Assembly (NCBI GenBank): GCA_963920765.1
Contig: OY987249.1
Coordinates: 8,618,817-8,682,816, forward strand
Direction: 5' to 3'
DNA: 64,000 nucleotides
From: Ulota crispa
Taxonomy: Eukaryota > Streptophyta > Bryopsida > Orthotrichales > Orthotrichaceae
In this document: in pieces, positions 11,501 to 22,252 of the stretch
Layout of the letters: each line of letters starts with the position of its first letter
Position numbering within the stretch: the first letter of the stretch is position 1
The notes under the pieces: model-generated
Database searches by the model: none
Seen by the model: only the letters and a program-made list of their open reading frames with translations
Told to the model about the DNA's origin: nothing
Program-made: the position numbers and the translations under genes

Positions 11501-14500
11501 GTTGAGATGTGTTTTAGGAACAATCTGATGTTCCCGCAGAGTCAGCAAGATCGTCGAATTCTCAGGATGGCGGTCCCACGGAAGCGAGGGTGGGCGGCGA
11601 TGTCCGTCCTAGCGGGGGAGAAGTTCAGCGCGGAGCTTCTCCTGCTGCTTTGGGAGCCCTGGTGAATCGAGTGAACAATTTCCTGCGTGGGCAGGCGAGC
11701 TCTGCGCTTACTGTAAGTGACCGGGTGTCTTAAGCTACTGTATTTCCTGTGCGTATGAAAGTTTTGTCGCTCGGCGATTGCTTTCGATTGATGTGGGTTG
11801 CAGTGGGAGTTGCAATCTGTGTTTCTTGTGTCTCTTTGGACACCAGATTCAACGAGGCATGGATCTATTTATGTAGCGACCAGTGATGTGGGACTGTTGG
11901 AAGTGTGCGGGGATACTTACAGTCGGCGGTGTGGATTGTTCGTCCTTGGCAGCGGCTGGCGAGTGGATTGGAAAGTGAGGCGACGATGTTAAACGCCGGT
12001 GAGCGAGAGGATTTTCAGCGAACGGCATCTTACGATGGCAACGTGATGCAGCAGATAGGGGCTCTGCTTTTAGAGCTGGGGCGGGCGACATTGTCGCTCC
12101 GTATGGGTCAATCTCCCGTAAGCATTTCTGGGTCCTGCTGTACACTTCTTCAATCGGGCATCCCGTTTGTGTTGGACGTGCAGTGAGATGAGCAGTGAGA
12201 TGTAGGGCGGTACCCTCAGATTCCCCGGGAATCGTCCTTTACATTTGTGTGATTGTGTTGCAGAGCGAGTCCGTGGTGAATTCAGGGCCGGCGATCTTCG
12301 TTTCTCCTACGGGGCCGAACCCCATGATGGTTCAGGTGAGCGCTTGTACGGGTTGATGTTGGCGTTTGGGATGATGGGTCGGGTTGCGAACCTCACGTCC
12401 CCACAGGCGTTGGAGTGTGTTGGTTGCAGGAAGAATGTTTGTGTTTGTTTGGTGTGGTAATGCTGCGACATTTTCTGGTTGCGAACGGTGGTTGGTGTTG
12501 ACGTTGTAAGCGAGAGAGTGCTGGGAGAAGGGAAAGCGTACAGCATATCAATGTGATGAGTGTGATGGACAGTGGTGCGATGGAGATTTGGGATTGTTCG
12601 GGTTTCGGTGCCAGTAGTCATAGCTTTCCTTCGTGGATCGTGTCTGTTGTCAAGGACAGCGGGGCTTTACCTTGGCGAGTGTGGGGCACAACGTGTGGCA
12701 CACGACCCTTGGTGGACACCTGGTTGAGGGTGTCTTGTATCTGGGATGTTGGTTTGATCGGACCAGCGTGTTCATTTTGCAGGCTTTGCCACTACAGTCA
12801 GGAGCTGCTTTATCTTTTGGAACAGGCTTACCATCCGGTCCTGGTACGTGGGGTCGATCACCGGGTGCAGCTGGAGTGTGTGGGAGTATCCACGTTCATT
12901 TCTATAAAGTCTTTGTGGGTTTTTGTAGCTTCCGTGCATTGGCCATCCTTCTCGTTGTAGGCAATCCTGAGGGGAGGAAGTTGTTGGTATGGCAGCTGGC
13001 GGTGCGGGCTTTACCATGCGGCAGCTCCTAGAGCGGTCGGACCCCAGGTATGGTTCACATGGCAGTGCGGCAGCAGGCGATGCGGGCGGGGCTGGTCGTC
13101 CAAACCGTTCCAGGAACGAGGGCGCGGACGGGTCCAATCCAGTTCCCGGCAGCGTTCCGTCTGGTCCGAGCGGAATGCAAGGTGCGTTCATGACATTTGA
13201 CGAGAACGGAGCTGTCCGAGTGGTTCCAGTGCGTTCTCGCGGTGGCGGTCATCCTCTTTCTGGACCTCTTCCTGGCAGTCATGCGGATCTGGCTTCAAGG
13301 TTCCAACATCAGTTCGTGGTTCGACCGACTTCCAATGCCCCGAACGACGTACCCGTTGCCGCAGCCCCGAATCCAGCCCCGAATTCAGCGCCGTCGGCAC
13401 CCGCGGATATTACGAGGCAGATGGATCAGTCAAGTCGCGGTGCACCAGGTATGCGGGTCGTAGTGTGCGAAAGTGGTGACGGGCGAATCAAGGATTGAGC
13501 GGTGCTTCTGCGGATTCGATGTCAGTACTTAGGGCGTACAAGGAGGAGCGATCCGGCTCATGATTTTCGTAGTCTTGTTGTTCAGTGTGCTGCATTATAG
13601 TGATACGTCCGGGTAGACAGCAGTCAAGAACGAGGAAGGCTTTTGTGTCGATCATCGTATGTGTCCAGCCGTGCTTTGCTTCGTTCATCAAGGTCTCCAA
13701 GCCCGGAGCACATCTGGTAGTTGGAGGATGAGCATATTCAGAGTCTGGGTACCTGGTCCCCGCCACGTGGTGCACAGCAAGTCGTGGTGAACCTGATGGC
13801 ATATCGTGGTTTGAGCGGTGCTTTGCGGCATTGTTTTGGCGAACTCAGGAATAAGTCGGGCCGTTAGATCAAGCTTGCCCGGTCCCTTTTACTCGCTTGT
13901 TGAGAGAAGGAGCTTTGTGATGTTTGCGGTGGTCGTGGAAGCGAGAAAGTTGGGTAGAGTTTCTGATTGGTTGTTGTTGGGTGGCTGCAGGGGATGGAGG
14001 CGTGGGTGCAGATCTGATGAGTTCTTTGGCTCCGCTGTTGCAACATATAGCCGGTGCACTGCAGCAGTCGGGGGATCCAGCACCAGCTCAACAGCAGGTT
14101 CCCTTCGTACCCGAACGCAGAGTTAGAGGGTTGGTTGTTTGAGGAAGTGTTGTTTAGTGAAAGTTGTCAGCAACGTCGAAGTGATTGGCAATCCTTTGAG
14201 GCGAAGGAGGAGTATCGATCTGAGGCACCTGGGTACCAGGGTGGCGTGGTGATTCGTGGGTAGCCAGTAGTAATGATGGCACATGTGAGTGAAACGGGTG
14301 ACCCCCGAGGCTGTTTAGGGTAGGTGGGATTGAGGCTCAAAGTGTGGCGTGTTGTGTCAAGGACGTTGGCAGGCAGAGGGCCTGTCAGGTTTGGTGTCAT
14401 TTCTCAGACGCAGCAGCAACAGCAGCAGCAGTGTGTTGATTGACTGTAAAGGAGTCTTAGTAATTACATTAAGTGGGATTGCGCTGGAACGGAGTGATTG

Positions 14501-17352
14501 TTGTGGTCTGCTAGAACTTGAGAGATTTGCGTGAATGGAAGCATCCTATGGTCATGAGACGACGAGAGAGGAGAAGCGTGAATTGATGTTTGGTTTGGTT
14601 TTCTAGCAGTCCCATTCCGAACCCGAGCAGGCGCCAAGGACAAATACGGTTGAAAGGGAGTCAGAGGCGGAAGTGAGGTGTGCGCAAGACGGGCGGGGTA
14701 GTTCAGAGTTGAATAACGGGGGTTGTGGCGAGCCGTCTCCGGAAACCGGGGCTACGAGCATGGTGACAGATGGTGGGAGTGGGGGTTCTGAGAGACCGGG
14801 GTCGAGTGTTCAGCCCAGTTCTGAAGGACAGGCATCGCAAACGGGTGGGGGTGAAAACGTTAGTGGGAGAAGTGTGGACGCAAACGTGAGTGCACCTGCT
14901 GGACTTGGGCTCGGTGGGCTTCAGCCTCTTACAAGGGTGAGTGGTACATGTTTGTGGTGATTGACGTGGAGGTCGGTTGTTTTTCAGCTGGTTTGGAGTT
15001 GGGTAGCGGTCGTTGCTCCGAAAATGGAGGGGAGTGTAGGTGCATGGGCCAAGTGTGACTTTGGGGATGTGATACGGGATGACCTCGTGCCGTGGTTATT
15101 CGGGTGAAATACGTAGTGGATTCCGACGAGGCGATTCAGAGGCGGGTTAAGCGGAATGCGAATGCAGTTACGGGCAGCTTGGGAACTTTGCGACGGGGCA
15201 ATGAGTACGTTTTGGTAAAGTCGGTCGCGTGACGAAGCAGCATGTGGTGTGTTGCAGGTGAGAAGGCGGCGGCAGGTGTCACAACCCAGGCAAGATGAAC
15301 AGCGTCAAGCAGGGCAGGATGCTTTACAGAACCTACTAGCAGGGAGGGACCTGGTTGCAAACGGCAGAAACGGAGGTGCGAACACGCTTATGCCGGCCTT
15401 GGGCAATGTTGCAAGAGCGATGGGAGGTGGCGATGGGCAGCAGGGCGGGCCAGGTATCCTGGCGCAGCTGATGAGGAGCCCCGTGATGGAGAATCTGGTT
15501 CAGCAGGTGATGCAGGGCGTGGGTGACGTAGACGTAGGAGATGGAGGCCGTGGCGGAGCTCCGACGGGCGGGTTAGATTTGTCGGGCATGTTGCAACACA
15601 TGATGCCCGTGGTGACGCAGATGCTGGGTGGAGGATCTTCCGCGGCAGCGCCTGGCTCCACAGCGGGTACTAGTGCGAGAACATCAAGCGGTGGCGGAGC
15701 AAGGGCAAGCAGTCCTGGGGCTTCGGAGATGGAGAGATGGGAAGACGCTCTGACAGAGGTGAGTGAAAATGTGGGTGAGCAGGTGGTAGGACGGCAGGGT
15801 GTGAGCGGTTTGCGTGTTTGGGGGCTGTGAGCGTGAGTGGGTAGATGTGTTGAGAGGAGGCGCGTGTGGCATGGTGGTGAGGAGAGGGGAGAGTGGTTGT
15901 GAATGACGGTGGTTTCACGATAGGTGCTGTTGGCTGAGTGTTGGCATGGAACCGTAGGAGGAGGTAGCCGTGTGGAGCGAGACGATTGCGAACGACGAAG
16001 AGGTCCAACAGTCAATGCCACCTCAGCGTCCATTGAGCGACGTGTACCGGCGTGGCACACCCGCTGCAAAACGTCAGAAGGTTCGTGGCAACGGTGTTCG
16101 GAGCATGTTGTGATAGGTGACGATATGACGATTGTTGTTTGGTGTGTGTGTCATGTACGCCGTCGTGTCCGTTCCAGTACCGACGTGGTTGTACTTGACC
16201 TGGTTTTGGAAACCGAGTGGTGTGGTATGAGCCAGTGCCGATGGCAAGATGCTTTGCTTGTGACCGAATGGGATCCGTCACCAAAAGATAGCCGTGTGAC
16301 GGTGACGGTGACTGCAACGGGTTGGATTAGAAAGCTGTTTGTGACGTTTGACGTGGCGGTGTAGTAGACAGTGGGTGAGGTTTCGTGGGATAGTGCAGAA
16401 TTATGTGAGGTGCTGGACAGGGTGTGGAGTGATATTGTGACACGGTTGGGGATGCGTTGTGCAGACAGCCGTGGAGACGACGTCAGAGAAGCTGGAGGAT
16501 GGAGGACCGGCAGAGCTGGTTTTACGAGACCTGGCTGATGCCGCGAGTGCAGAGATTTCTGGCAACCACAGGAGTTCGAGCTTGGACGAGTCAGCTCCAC
16601 CGGCAGTTCGAGTGGAGGGACTGGCTGAGGTAAGTCGAGCTTTCGGGTCGATGAGGAATGATGGGGTGAGAGATGGAGCGGATGGTATGGATGCCAGCTT
16701 GTGTTGCAATTGTGGTGGTGTGTCCGAGCGGTGAGTGCTGGGTGGAGACTTCACTGGGTCTGTGGGATAGCGAAGTGGGAGGAGTCGGTCACGTGTTGCT
16801 TTGGAGGAATATGATGGTCCGGTATGCTTGACATGGACATGTGTTACTTGGGAATGGTTGGTGCGATGACTTGTTGGGTCGTGAGAAGGCGCATAGGCAG
16901 CCGTGCACGATTGGTCCGTTTTGGATGCGAAGAGTTGTGGGTATATTGGCCTATATCCGGACAGTAGTTTGAAGCCTTACAGGATTGTTATGCAAAGGAA
17001 ACGGGAGGAGGTATGGTGTTCATATGGGTTCGTGACGTGGGTGTTGTGTAGACGTTTGGAGGAAGCAGCATAAGAGGGGAGTTTGTGTGATTCGGCCCAA
17101 CATGTTGGAGTGAATGAAGTGGAGTGTAGATCCTGTTAATAGTAGTTGTACCTTGTCCGGTTATAGGCTCGTATACCCTAATGGATGGGTGCATCCTGCT
17201 GGTGGCAGGCCTATTTGGTTGTTCTGTTCAATGACATTGCTGCACGCGTGGCAGCAGACACGGATTTTGGCGACGGGTCCCGGTTCCCACATGCAGCCCG
17301 AATCTTCCACCACGAACCCTCGCAGACGGCAACGGAGCCAGATGGAGAGTGA
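8579..17352 (+). CDS. BAG6-like ubiquitin-domain protein, left copy
   Basis: About 19 coding exons give a protein near 1,047 residues: 8579-8734, 8891-9008, 9214-9300, 9481-9605, 10307-10390, 10804-10977, 11170-11239, 11540-11712, 11953-12117, 12264-12335, 12783-12843, ~12996-13448, 13991-14097, 14607-14936, 15258-15758, 15958-16080, 16465-16629, ~16975-17010 and 17209-17352. Residues 33-105 are a ubiquitin-like fold ending VEDGHTLHLVARQ, without the Gly-Gly tail. A middle block reads GALLLELGRATLSLRMGQSP. Near residue 917 lies PLSDVYRRGTPAAKRQK, matching the BAG6 NLS region. The last exon, from AYLVVLFNDIAARV to RFPHAARIF, matches the BAG6 C-terminal BAG-like segment. Family knowledge: BAG6 holds exposed hydrophobic clients for tail-anchored insertion or proteasomal disposal. 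Uncertain points are the starts of exons 12 and 18. Confidence 0.9.
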
Positions 17353-18149
17353 CCCGGACTGTACGTAACATCCTGGATGTAAGAGCATTGTCATCTTTTG
17401 GCTTGTAGACCACTTCCGCCAGGAACATGCTCGGTGGATATCAGTCTTTTGGCAAAATGAGGAAGCGCGTATAGTGCATTGGTAATTTACCGTGTGGTGG
17501 TGGAGGAGCTCAGCTGGTTTTTATATTGGAAGGCGGATGTAGTTTTTTTTTTGTTGAGTGTGTAGGAGGGCTGTGAGGGTGGGTATTTTTCTTGGAGCTC
17601 CATGTTGACGGTTTATGCAGTTTTGATATACTCTCCTCTGTTTTTAATGTGGTAGATGGTTTACGTCTATTGGGAAAAACTTGAACTGGAGGTATTGCTC
17701 TTTCAGTCTGTCGTCCTTTGGGGTGTTTTGGTTACATTTGCTCCCTTGAATGTTGGTTAGTGTACAATCATTGTTGCCGGATTTTCACTTGAAAGTCGGT
17801 CATGGTTGCCGCATCCTGAATTATGGGAGTTGGAGTTGGCGCACTCCTGTTTCAGATGGGCTTCTTTCCTTGCTAAATGTTACTGCTACCTTGTTTTGAA
17901 GTTTATGAAGCTGAATGTTAGTAGGCGCTTCTTTTGCTTAGCAACTCTGCTTTGCTGTATTGCTCAAGTATAATTTGAAGTTTTGATGTGGTGGCTTTTT
18001 GCTGTTCTTGAAAGGCTGTATATTTAGCCTGTAATGTATCGGGCACTCTATTCTATCTCGATGCTAAGTGCTTCTCCATCAGACCAATCATAAATTTTCA
18101 AGTGTATGGTCGTGAATTCCCACTTATATCCAAAATCTGGAGCTTGACG
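17353..18149 (+). other. 3' flank of the left BAG6-like gene
   Basis: Only the first 87 bp after the stop (to 17439) belong to the inverted repeat; beyond that the sequence is unique to the left side. It is T-rich with no gene-like frame, consistent with a 3' UTR and downstream DNA. It does not match the sequence after the right copy's stop, so the two copies should have different 3' ends. Confidence 0.5.
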
Positions 18150-18292
18150 TCACGTGTCCGCTTCACCTCCGACTGCCGGTTTGCCTCTTGCGGTGCTGCC
18201 TCCCACGGCACTGCCTTTTGCAGTGCTACCGCTCGCAACGCTGTTGTTTGCGGCGCTGGCGATTGCAGTGCTGCCCCGCGCGATGCAACCGC

Positions 18293-20048
18293 TCACGATG
18301 CTGCTGCTCGCGACGAGGTTGCAATCAACAAGGCCCCGCATATCGAGCTCGCTTGGGACGAGTCCGTAGCCTCTAGTCCCTTGAATACCTTCCTCTTTCG
18401 TTTATGTTGTGCTACCTCTGGTTTTGCTTGTTGGGGTGCGCCTGACTCATTGCTGCCCGAGTTCGTATCACTACTCCGTTCTTCCCCATCCTTCCCCTTT
18501 GAACTCGGATCTGCCATTGATTTTTCTTCCTTCCCTGGGTGGCTAGTGACCTTTCTAGTGCTGAAAGCTGGAGTGAGTTTTGAGTCGGTACCTTGTGTCT
18601 GCGTTGATGGCGGTTCTTTTCTCACCCACCGCATGCTGGATACCTCCTCTTTTTCTAAGGTTTCCTCTTTGTTTTTCAGTGTATTGAGGCCAAGCTGCAT
18701 TCCTCCGAATGTGCTGGATTTGCCATCTGTCCCCCTAGATGTGCCGCATACATCTTTGTGTACCCGTCTAGCTTATACAATAATGGCTTCCCGTTAGCCT
18801 CTGCATCCATTCTCTCTTTTGTGTAGGTAGATGTGTATGGCACTCTCAGGAAATTTTCCCCTAGCAAGGGCTTCTAGGGATTCTGTTTGTGTTAATCACC
18901 TTGACCCTGGAGTTGTACACCTTTTGGGATGCTAACCCCCTATTGTTCCATACTTCCATGGTTTCCTTACTACTTGGGACCTGGTTCCTTCTTGTTCAAT
19001 GCTGAATCATCCTTTTTTTCTGGCTTGCCACCGGCCATGGCTCCACCAACCCCCTTAACTTGCTCTGATCTGTTGGTTTATTGCCAGGAGGTTTTCCCCT
19101 TCCCGCAGTATGGCGTGTTCTCATTTTTCCGTGGCGGAGACGCTGCTTTATTGAGCGTTGCTAAGGGACAAGTTTGTACTTTGTGGCCGAAGTTTATGCA
19201 TCTATTACTCTAGTGTGGCATACCAAAATAATATATTGGTTGATCTATGTGCATTGCTTATGTTTGTCCTTTCGGTATAAAAGGGATGCTCAATGTTTCG
19301 GGAAGTTTTGAGCAATCCTTAACTGAAATGTTAATGATGGGGCTTGCTGTGCGTTTGCTGGCCATGGTCGGTGGCTCTACATAGTTTACCTCCCTTACCG
19401 TTCCGGCCATTGCTCGTAACATTTCAACAATATGAAGCTGGGGATTTAGATCTAGGAACTGAACACGGATCGCTATTCCTAGCTATTCTTCTAGGCATGC
19501 AATTTCAGCTGCAAATTTATCTAGCCATTTGAAGAACTGGGTAGACCTCTCTCTCCATTGTAGATACAATGAATTTAACCACCTTTGTGCTGCCTCTAGA
19601 ATTGAGAACTCCATACCAAAGGAACCTTTTGCAAGCAACTGAATTGACAAATATGCATCACACTCATTTTCCAAAAGGAACTTACATAGAGGTGTGAAAC
19701 CCGTGGCTATCATACCTAAAGTATGCCCCAACACCAGTCGGCTCATCTTTTCCGCATGTGTGTTTCTCATAGCCTCAAGTTGCTCCTACGGGATCTCAAA
19801 TGTGAATTTCCACTTGGTGTCAACAATTGTTCCCTTGTCTTTTCCTATTGTGCTTGTTACTGGCTCTTCTACGTCTGGGGCAAAGGCTTTGGGGTGACCC
19901 CTTCATCTTTGCTCAACGTTGGCAATTGCATCTATGGCAAAGGCTCCAGAGTGACACCCATCTCTTCACTCAACGTTGGCAGCGCATCCAGTGTGTCCAG
20001 TTCACGACCTCCATTCACCTGGGATTGAGAAACTTCCTCCATGTTCAT
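18293..20048 (-). pseudogene. decayed gag-like reading frame
   Basis: On the minus strand, open segments follow one another with stops and frame changes between them. The first starts at 20048 (MNMEEVSQSQ). A helical segment of 95 residues (19483-19770) contains MSRLVLGHTLGMIA and FKWLDKFAAEIA. A Cys/His stretch near 19180, CINFGHKVQTCP, resembles a damaged CCHC zinc knuckle. A lysine- and serine-rich tail (18293-18700) includes KRKRKVFKG. The order of helical domain, knuckle-like motif and basic tail resembles a retrotransposon gag. No reverse transcriptase or LTRs were seen. The exact family is not recognised, and a broken host gene is a live alternative. Confidence 0.45.
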
Positions 20049-20459
20049 TAGCTGCGCAAGTGATGACAATCAAGGTTTGTGATCACACTAGCTCGATTTT
20101 GGGTCTTTGTAGTTGTTCCTGCTGAGGCACGGCACCTGAACTTAGAGGTTACTGCTCCCGTTACTCTCTGAGACTCTCCAGTTGTGGCTGCAACTAATCT
20201 CTCCCTTTTGGCCGTAAATTATCCTTGGCTTGTGAGAAAAATCCGTAAAAATCTCAAAAAACTCTCAAAAACTTCTCAAATCCTGCTCGTTTCTACTACT
20301 CTTGCTAATACTCACGATGTGGTTAGGATTGTGCACTTTTCTCAATGAGAGAGTATGTGAAACGACATATAGAATTTTGAAAATCTTAGATCTAGAAAAA
20401 GCAAGGCCACTCCACCGTGCACATCGTAAAAACCAAACTACTACGTGGGCCATGGAATG

Positions 20460-20813
20460 AAAAAATGATGGTGGTAATTAGTTGCTATTTGATGATTCTT
20501 ACAAAATTCTATAAAAACTTGAATCATCTTAGTTTTGTGAGTAGCAAGGTTAGATGTGAATGCACACGCTTACAAATGTTTAAAGATTCTACTTCTTTAT
20601 GTGTCAAGTTATGGAGCTTCAAATTGCTATTGCACATCAAATTTGTTGAGACACTTGTACAACATTTGACTTGCTTTACCATTACTCCATTGACATAGAC
20701 AACTTGAATGCCTTCATAATTGTAGTTTATAGCAAGATCAAAAAATAAGATCCAATGCCTCAAACAAGCTTCAAAAATCATGCAAGGACACTTTTGGGGC
20801 ATTCAAGGGTTAA
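20460..20813 (+). mobile_element. truncated TTAA-type (piggyBac-like) element
   Basis: The interior matches the element at 62766-63548 in the same orientation, with shared blocks such as GTTGCTATTTGATGATT, AGATGTGAATGCACAC and GACAACTTGAATGCCTTCAT. The right end reads GGGGCATTCAAGGG followed by TTAA at 20810-20813. The left terminus expected at about 20.24 kb is missing, so this is a partial copy. Confidence 0.6.
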
Positions 20814-20879
20814 CGGACAAAAAGGAATTGCAAAGTTGCAAAAGATGCTCTGAGCTCATGAAAAATGCAAGATGGGCAA

Positions 20880-21140
20880 CATGTAACCTAATACAATGTC
20901 TCAATATTCTCACAATTTGGAGAACCTAAAAAAAATTTGTGTATATGCAATGAAGATGTATATTGCCTTTCATGATTGACCATATCATGATCACTTTTTT
21001 CAAAAACAAGATGAAAATCAGTATTTCTCCAGCCTACAAAGTGTTTTTCCAAAAGAAAAGCAAATGTTCTATTGCCCTCGTTGTTCAAGACTTTAAAGCA
21101 GGGTTTTTTTCTTTGGACCTTATGGTGCCACATTTAAAGT
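20880..21140. repeat. dispersed repeat shared with 46960-47140
   Basis: The minus-strand translations of this segment and of 46960-47140 share spaced similarities (SDH, NHE/HHGRQ, FLG, NCE/NYE), and the DNA carries matching blocks. I read this as a dispersed noncoding or decayed repeat. No termini were identified. Confidence 0.4.
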
Positions 21141-22252
21141 TGCCTGATTCGATTTCAGCCAATGCAACTGTCCATACCTGGGGGCACGCAGGCTCTTACT
21201 GACGATCTGGCCATGTGCAGTACCAAAAAAAACACTGGTTTAAGGGCTAACAAGCAGCTACGCTACAAGAGGTACTATCCATACAGCACTTCCGGTATCT
21301 TCTCTTGCAGTAAATCTTCCTCTTCTGTATTTCAGAGCCAAAAGAGCAACCGATGGCTCAACACCTCAACCAAAGCATCAATGTTGCATACATGCAATTT
21401 TACCACAACTGTGAAATAAAAGAAAAAACTTTTGTAGCATTTTAAAAGCGAAATGTCAGATAAATTGTTTGCTGAACTGAACCACACTTCCAACTTTGAT
21501 CATGTTCCGTCTCCATAATATGGTTAACCATTATTGGTCAAGCCGTCCAAAACAAGTCTCTGTTTACAAACCGACAGCAAAACAAACATACCCTAGTATA
21601 TACAATACCTATGCTAAACAAAAGGCTTCAGAGCTCAATGACATTGCAAATCTAGAAAGTCCAAAACCACTTAATGTCACTAGAACTTCAAAAATCCAAA
21701 ACAACAAGCTCGGAGCGTTTCACTGGACAAGAGCAAATCGAATAAACATGACAATGCGAATTCATAGCTGAGTGACTCCTCTAACAAAAATGGATGCTGC
21801 AAGTGGAAGGATAAGACACATCGTAAACAGCCACAAGAAATACAGGTCAATTAATAACCATTTCAATTAATCCAAAGCATATGAGTACTTGTATGTATGG
21901 TCGAAGTGGTCAAGGATCAAAAGTCAAATACCTCCTGACACAATTTAAAGGACCAACCTAAAGGGACGTCATTACAAAACAAAGAGGAAAATACAAGATG
22001 TCAAACAAGAACCAAAAGACGACTACAACCACAGATAAAGCAAAATTCAAAACACAAAAGCTTCGGCGGCAGAATACCCAAAAAAACAAAAAACGATAAC
22101 AACGAATCAGAAAATGAAAGACAACTCAGACAACACAAAGAGCCGCTTATAAGAAAAAAAGGTAAATCCACCGAGCATGTTCCTGGCGGAAGTGGTCTAC
22201 AAGCCAAAAGATGACAATGCTCTTACATCCAGGATGTTACGTACAGTCCGGG

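Larger units (their letters stand above)
7063..17439 (+). repeat. left arm of a ~10.4-kb inverted repeat
   Basis: This arm is matched in inverse orientation by 22166-32560; for the inner part, left and right coordinates sum to 39605. The inner end is sharp: identity runs to 17439/22166 and breaks at the next base. From 8495 inward I found a single difference (12867 G against the complement of 26738 T, in an intron). From 8100 to 8494 the arms are roughly 90% identical with indels, from about 7590 to 8030 nearly identical again, and from 7063 to 7590 clearly diverged. The arm carries a full BAG6-like gene plus its 5' leader. Confidence 0.97.
17440..22165. other. 4,726-bp spacer between the arms
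   Basis: This is the unique centre of the large inverted repeat. Reading left to right it holds the left gene's 3' flank, a decayed gag-like frame on the minus strand (18293-20048), a truncated TTAA-type element (to 20813), a repeat shared with 46960-47140 (20880-21140), and about 1 kb (21140-22165) where nothing was recognised and which may contain the right copy's 3' UTR. No intact gene was found. Confidence 0.75.

Noticed and set aside
14403-14431. CAG-repeat (poly-Gln) exon in the BAG6-like gene
   Set aside because: A TTTCTCAG acceptor precedes a CAG run, but the frame meets a stop within about 12 codons and no donor fits. It is treated as intronic.
15500-16069. 189-codon minus-strand frame (and its mirror at 23536-24105)
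   Set aside because: It lies opposite BAG6-like exons 15-16, whose sense frame has clear BAG6 motifs. The Pro/Ser/Thr-rich antisense frame is a shadow of the GC-rich coding strand.
18102-18797. 231-codon plus-strand frame in the spacer
   Set aside because: It is Cys/Ser/Ala-rich with no domain, and the opposite strand shows a more protein-like charged frame belonging to the decayed gag-like sequence.
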